A DNA stretch of 64,000 bases from NCBI GenBank assembly GCA_011503125.2, contig WWBZ02000001.1, positions 930,001 to 994,000 on the forward strand, in the 5' to 3' direction. The notes beneath the pieces are model-generated. The model saw nothing but the letters and a program-made list of their open reading frames with translations. It searched no databases and was not told the DNA's origin. Origin of the DNA: Botryosphaeria dothidea (taxonomy: Eukaryota > Ascomycota > Dothideomycetes > Botryosphaeriales > Botryosphaeriaceae). Shown in pieces: positions 58,765 to 64,000 of the stretch. The translations under genes and the position numbers were made by a program. Every line of letters begins with the position of its first letter. Position 1 is the first letter of the stretch.

Positions 58765-61700
58765 AACCCATGTTCGTGGACTCAGTTCCATTTGCCCCGT
58801 CGAACCTTTGATTGCTATAGTGCTATGTGATTAACATTAGGAACCCATGACGATTCCCAAGACTTACCTGCGCCGGCGGTGCTACGTGGTCCGCTCTACC
58901 GGATGCTATTATGTGGACCTTGTCTCAGCAAGGCGCTGGCAACGACATCTTTGAGCCCACAGACGCTGTATTCGGGAGGCATCACAATCGCAAGGATTCC
59001 TGCCTCCGATGAGTCTAAAGCAATCCTTTGGGTGCAATGTGCGCATCGACCGTCCCACTTTTGCTCCTCTGACGAAGGCCCGAACTCCCGAGCTCGGGAA
59101 TGACCTAACATTGCAACACTTCCACAGTCGATCACGTATGCACTTCTAGCTCTAGCGGAGATGCTCTATCCCACATCCTCGGCGTTGAGCAAGAAGACGG
59201 GCATGTGTGCAGCACAGATCGTCCGTCGGGCCGCACGATTCATCATCTAAGAGCGTTTTTCGTGATGATGGTACGCCATTGACGAAGGCTTGAGTCACAA
59301 TCCACGCTGAAATTGCCGTGATGTAGTCGGCCCGTTGAGATCAGCGACGACACATCCGTTGATTTTTCTGATGCCTTCCGGTCCTACTCTCTACAATCAA
59401 TGCTTGTCATGTGGCACAGTCAGCCTTGCGTTTAAGGTGAGGGTTTTTCCTTTCGTCCCAGTCCAATGGATGCGCAAACCTTGGAGATCCTTCACCATAC
59501 GCCACTATCTTGGGGTTGTCGCCCCAGGACCGTCGGTAGTACGAACACTGCACAATGATGTGATTTGCCCCCGGATATTCCAGAAGATGTCGACGATGGA
59601 CTTGCTTTCGTCATGTTCGACCATCTTCCCCGGAAAAGAGAAGCCTCAGGTTGCACGAGCAGGAGCCGATCTTCAGCCTTCCGGACACACGTTGACGTCT
59701 GCCTCGTACGCAGTAAGCCTTGCTCCGCCTTCGTGCGAGCGTGGAAGAGCAACCCAGCCAACAGTAAGCAGCGGACAGGGGTACAATCCTTCTCCGCATT
59801 TCTCTTACAATCATTGGCAAGTTCAGACGGCCGTTCCCCGGGAAAGGCAGCTAGGCAAGGTGTTCGAACGTTGGGCCGTTCAGTCTTTTCTTCCCCTTTC
59901 CCAACTCCTCATGAATAATGCGATAGATCAGCAACTCGACCCCATTCGTCCACGTGGTTTGAATTTAGGGAGAGCGAGAATGCGATCCCCCCGCTCCAGA
60001 ACCACGATTTGCCCATCCTAGCCTGACACAGGAAGTATGCAGTTGCCCGGTTTCAAAGAAGTGGAGCCGGTAATGGAAATAGGAAAATAAAAAAGGACAA
60101 GGCTTAATCGTTGACGCCGGGATGGCCACAGGCTGGAACGATTATGCGTGAGGGTAACGGCCGGCTGAGGAAAATGCATGTTGCCTCAGGAACTAATAAC
60201 AGCAGCATGGGCAAAAAAGCACAGTTGCTGACATGTCACTTTCCCAAGGCAGGTCGCCTGCTCGGCCGCAGCAGCCTCCAACCCCCCCTACGAAAATCTG
60301 CATGGCATGCATTTCTGCAAGATATGCGTCTGCCCGAAGCGCAAAGAAGGTTTCAAGGCAGAAGGGGAAGATAGTGGCAGCCACCCACGTCTAGACACAC
60401 ATACGTCCCTTCTGGCCACCTTCTGGCCACCACCTGAGCGGAGGTAGGGCCGCGTTGCAGCAAGAAAAGACGACAACACAGAGGCTCCGCCGACCCACTT
60501 TGGGTGAACGCTCCGGACGTGATGAGTGGGAAGATAGGCAGCGGGAGATGAAGGATTTCGGTTCAGTAGAGAATCAGAAAGTCTAGACCGCGCGGGCGAG
60601 CATTGTACGCAAGTCCGGCTCTCCTCCCCCTAGTTTCAGGCCAAAGCTTTCATCTTTCCGTGCCGACAACCAACACAGCAAGAACGCCTTTTTTATTTTT
60701 TTTTGACTTTGCCGTTCCCCACAAAAAATGCCAGTTTCAAAGGTATCCCGAGTCCGCCTATAAGCTTTCTAGACCGCGATCCGATCAAGCGGGACGTAGC
60801 GTAATGTACGAGCGGGCTTTCCCCTCAACAAGCCTAGGCCTATCGCAGACAATGGTGCCGGGGAGCAAGCGAAGCGCTGTTATGCATACGAGTTTTAACT
60901 GGACAATGCCTGGTCTTATTATTGGGTTGCGAAAGTGTGTTGCGTGTTCGTAGAGCCACAGTTCCGGGGTGATGAGAAGGAGGAGGCGAAGGGCGGCAAA
61001 TGCTACCCCCCTCCTACTACCGTTCACTCTTGACGAATGAGCAGCCGCACCACCAGCCCGGCGCTTCTGTTGTTGGTTGTTACGTTTTTACGTTCTTTTT
61101 GGCAGCCATACGTTCGTTTGTTACCTCACAGTTTCCAGGCTTTCTCTCTCGTCTTGAGCGCCGTAAGCTTAAACCCTCGGAAGGCGGCTTACATGACTGG
61201 TGGAGGCTGTGCCCAGGAAGGAACTGTTGAGGGCTGTGGCTCACGCTGAAACGTTTGCGGGAAGTTTGGAAACAGAAACGGGAGAGCAGGACGAAAAAAA
61301 TCTGTCCAGCAGCAAGGGCTGGTTGGTTGGATCGTTCCTTCTCGAGAGAATGGTCGGGGCGAAGCGACAGGCGGGCGGCGCGAGTACGAGGAGTTCGTTG
61401 CTTGTGGCCTACCTTAGGTGGCTTGCCTCTGCTTGCCTCGCCCCCCTCTCTGGCTGTCCTTCACCCCCACCCCTTTCACCTTAGCGATCGACCGCAAGGA
61501 CCCGGACGAACTGGTGATTTGCTGCTCGCTGGCCTTTCCCTCGGTCCCCACAAATTAGCCCCTCTTTTCCTGGTCTCTCGCTGCAGCTCCCCCAGCATTT
61601 TCATTTGCCCCGTTGATCGGCCCTGGGGGGATTGGCCCAGCCGTGGGTTCAAAAGCGGCAACAAGGTGGAGTTATGGTCTGACTTTCTCCTGCTTGCAGC

Positions 61701-64000
61701 ATGACTGCGACTGCACGGGACGTAGGGAAGAGCACAGCCTGCGCCGAACCTCCGACGCAACTGCTCTTTTGTCCGACTCCGTTTGGCCTCTCGATCCCTG
61801 GCTGGACGCCCGGCGGGCAGAGTCCGGGGCGACGGAGCCTCGGGTTGGTTTCAATTTTGTGGGTTCGACTGCTCGCCGTACGCACAAAGATTTTTTTTCT
61901 CTCAATGCTGCGGCCGGAACAAGGAGAGCAGACGCACTGTTGCGTGGCAAGCGTCCGAGAGAGAAAAAAAAGGTCTCGCCCTCTCGCACCATCGTCACGC
62001 TTTCCGAGATCGAAAGGCCCCCGAGCGGACGGGTTGGCCGGGACGGAACTATGCGTGACTGAGAGAGGACCCGAGGCCCGCCAACTACGCCTACTCTGGA
62101 GAGAGATGCGCGCGAAAGCGACAGCCGCGATGTTGGAGAAACGCCCCTGCGTGCGTCTCGCCATCCACTCCGAACAGAATAGAAGCCCTTGGAGAACATG
62201 CACCCCATATTCTCGTGCCGTCAGCACCATGGCACAGAGAAGCACGATCCTACTGCTGGCACCATCACGCACCCCTTGTATCCCCTGCCAACCCCGGCCT
62301 TGGCCCGTGGCAGCAACAGCACGCTACCCTATGTGGGAGGGCGTAAACAGAGCTGGCAGAGGCCCCGCGTCGCACAGGGGCGGCTGTGCGGAGGGGCCAT
62401 GCTGCAGATGCAAGCGAGACTGCTGCATGCGCGCCATCGGTGATGATGGGCATCGGCGAGCGTCAGCGGTCTCCACAGAGGGCCACGATGCGGCCGCGCG
62501 CGCGCCTTCGAGAAAGCCGAAGGGAAGGAGGAGGAAAAGGGGAAAGGCAAGCGGCGCAGTTGCGATGCAGGGACGCTCGAGTCAACGACGGCGATGGGCA
62601 AGTCGAAGCATGGCCGGCGAACCTGTTTGGGGGGCACGCGCCTTCTCCACATCTTTTGACTGGCTGGTGCCGGATGGGCGCGGCTAGTGGGTAGTGGCCG
62701 AGCGGACAGGACAAAGTGTGGAGAAGATGTGCGTCCTTGTGTCACCCCGTCTACGCACGCGCTCGGTGCCAGCTCGAGAAAGCATGGTAGCACAGCATGG
62801 AAAGGGCCACTTCGTATGCGGTTTGCATTTCAGAGAAGGCGAAGAGGCCAGAGGGCCAGCCTTGGTCGCACTGGCACGCTGCACGCCTGGGCCACGGAGA
62901 TTATGTGTCGCTGTTGCTGTCGCCCGTCTTCTGGGCTCTGGCCGCCGCCCGCAACTGCTCGCTCGTGCGTACGGAGCCCATCCAGCCAACCAGCCAACTG
63001 CCGGGCATGCCTGAAACCCGTGTTGCGCAATGACAGCAGCGACGCAAAAATTTGCCCGTGGCCTTGGTGACGCAGCGAGCAGATTTTCCTTTCCCTTCTG
63101 TTCTCGACCCCGACACTTGTCAGGAATCCCGCGCGTTCCCGACGCTGAGCGTCATGGCATGGCGACATTCGACGACGGCGTGACCGGAACAAAAAGGGAC
63201 GTGCTGCCTCGGGTCACACATGAAGTATGCTCGCCCGCCGGAAAGGAGAAGCGAGATAAAGCACAATTCGAGCAATTGATGAAGCAGCAGTGCTTTTATT
63301 CTATGCGTGCTGCACCACGCCGCGCAAGAGCACGCGCACCTGCCGCCCAAGCCGCGCCTCGGGTACGCCCGTGTTTAGCTTTCCACTCTCTCTGCCGCTT
63401 TGCTTTGTTGTGGCGCCAGGAGATCTGAGAAAAAGTAAATTAAATTATGGAGATCTGCCGGGCTCTGAATATAGCATGGGCTCTGCTATCGAAACACTCA
63501 CTATACCCTACTCGCTTCGTTCTGCGTCTGCCACAGGGCAATGATCTGCCAAACGGCGCTCGCCTTCGGGGCCGGGAATTTAGCAATCCTTGGAAGCCAT
63601 CTCCGTCGCTGCCATGCATCATCTTGCGACATCAATGACGATAGGCACAGCTCTGAGACATTGACTCTTGCCGCAGCGAGCGCCGCAATAACGGCGCGAC
63701 ACAATAAAGCCACAAGAGCAAGCCTCACGGTCGAACACCTCCATCGAGAAGCGCTGGCGCAGATCTGGCAAAGAGAAAAAAAAATCTTCAAGCTTCACCA
63801 CCACTGGGCAATCAGGGCGTTGTTGCTTCGCCTCTCGCCAAGCGCCGAGGCCGTGGGGAACGGGTCCAGCCTGGAGGGCTGCAGCGTCAACAAGGCAGAT
63901 CCGATCCGGCTCAGCCACTGCGTGCGAACTGAGAGGCGTCATTTTGCCTGCCAGGCAGCATCAGCTGAGCTTGTGGGACATGCAAGGACGACGGGAATAA
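58765..64000. other. Long gene-free region to the window end
   Basis: No frame has recognisable domains, signal peptides or splice-joined partners. The longest (61701-62687 + and 61649-62272 -) overlap on opposite strands and have Arg/Ser/Pro-rich random composition. Pyrimidine and purine tracts occur near 60690 and 61880-61975. It may be a long regulatory or leader region of a gene beyond the window. Confidence 0.45.

Noticed and set aside
59335..60021. A 228-codon plus-strand frame
   Set aside because: Moderately protein-like but with no domain, no partner exons and competing frames on the other strand. Not strong enough to list.
61701..62687. A 328-codon plus-strand frame and overlapping minus-strand frames
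   Set aside because: Composition is random-like, frames overlap on both strands, and no motif or splice partner supports them.

Overview
The window reads as nuclear DNA of a filamentous ascomycete (Pezizomycotina). Most genes carry short introns of about 50-130 bp with GT..AG borders and CTAAC-type branch sites. The gene content is also typical: a HET-domain protein, a Zn2Cys6 regulator, small secreted proteins, a GPI-type aspartic protease and a GH3 beta-glucosidase. A Dothideomycete is a reasonable guess but is not proven here. I rebuilt the gene models by hand, joining exons where splice sites, phase and family similarity agreed.

Layout. 1.7-5.5 kb: CDC25-type Ras exchange factor (+). 7.5-9.3 kb: three-exon gene of unknown family (+). 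9.8-11.2 kb: a decayed gene that looks like a fungal HeLo-like/DUF7580-type protein. 11.7-12.5 kb: Sec61 beta (+). 14.1-16.0 kb: unknown coiled-coil/acidic protein (-). 19.3-19.9 kb: MARVEL-like membrane protein (+). 21.5-24.1 kb: Zn2Cys6 transcription factor (+), five exons. 25-35 kb is an accessory stretch: an eight-cysteine secreted protein, a repeat-containing secreted precursor cut by dibasic (Kex2-type) sites, one weak small gene, and a GH3 beta-glucosidase whose frame is interrupted by two stop codons. 35.8-37.6 kb: INO80F-domain protein (-), head-to-head with a HET-domain protein at 38.1-40.4 kb (+). From 41 to 58.8 kb genes are mostly conserved and densely packed: LST8 (-), a Q/E-rich unknown (+), mitochondrial methionyl-tRNA formyltransferase (-), CCZ1 (+), a SAP-domain mitochondrial protein (-), a GPI-type aspartic protease (+) and a lipoate ligase (+). 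I see no supportable gene in 58.8-64 kb.

How the genes fit together. Ras-GEF and LST8 belong to the nutrient-signalling (Ras/PKA and TORC) systems, and CCZ1 to endosome/vacuole traffic. FMT1, the lipoate ligase and probably the SAP protein act in mitochondria. There is no convincing biosynthetic cluster. The most novel-looking item is the secreted precursor at 27.8-28.3 kb. It has four related units separated by KR sites, and two adjacent units are identical over a 23-residue core despite eight synonymous differences. The other point of interest is the pairing of an unrecognised multi-exon protein (possibly of the fungal cell-death/allorecognition type) with a decayed HeLo-like neighbour at 7.5-11.2 kb.
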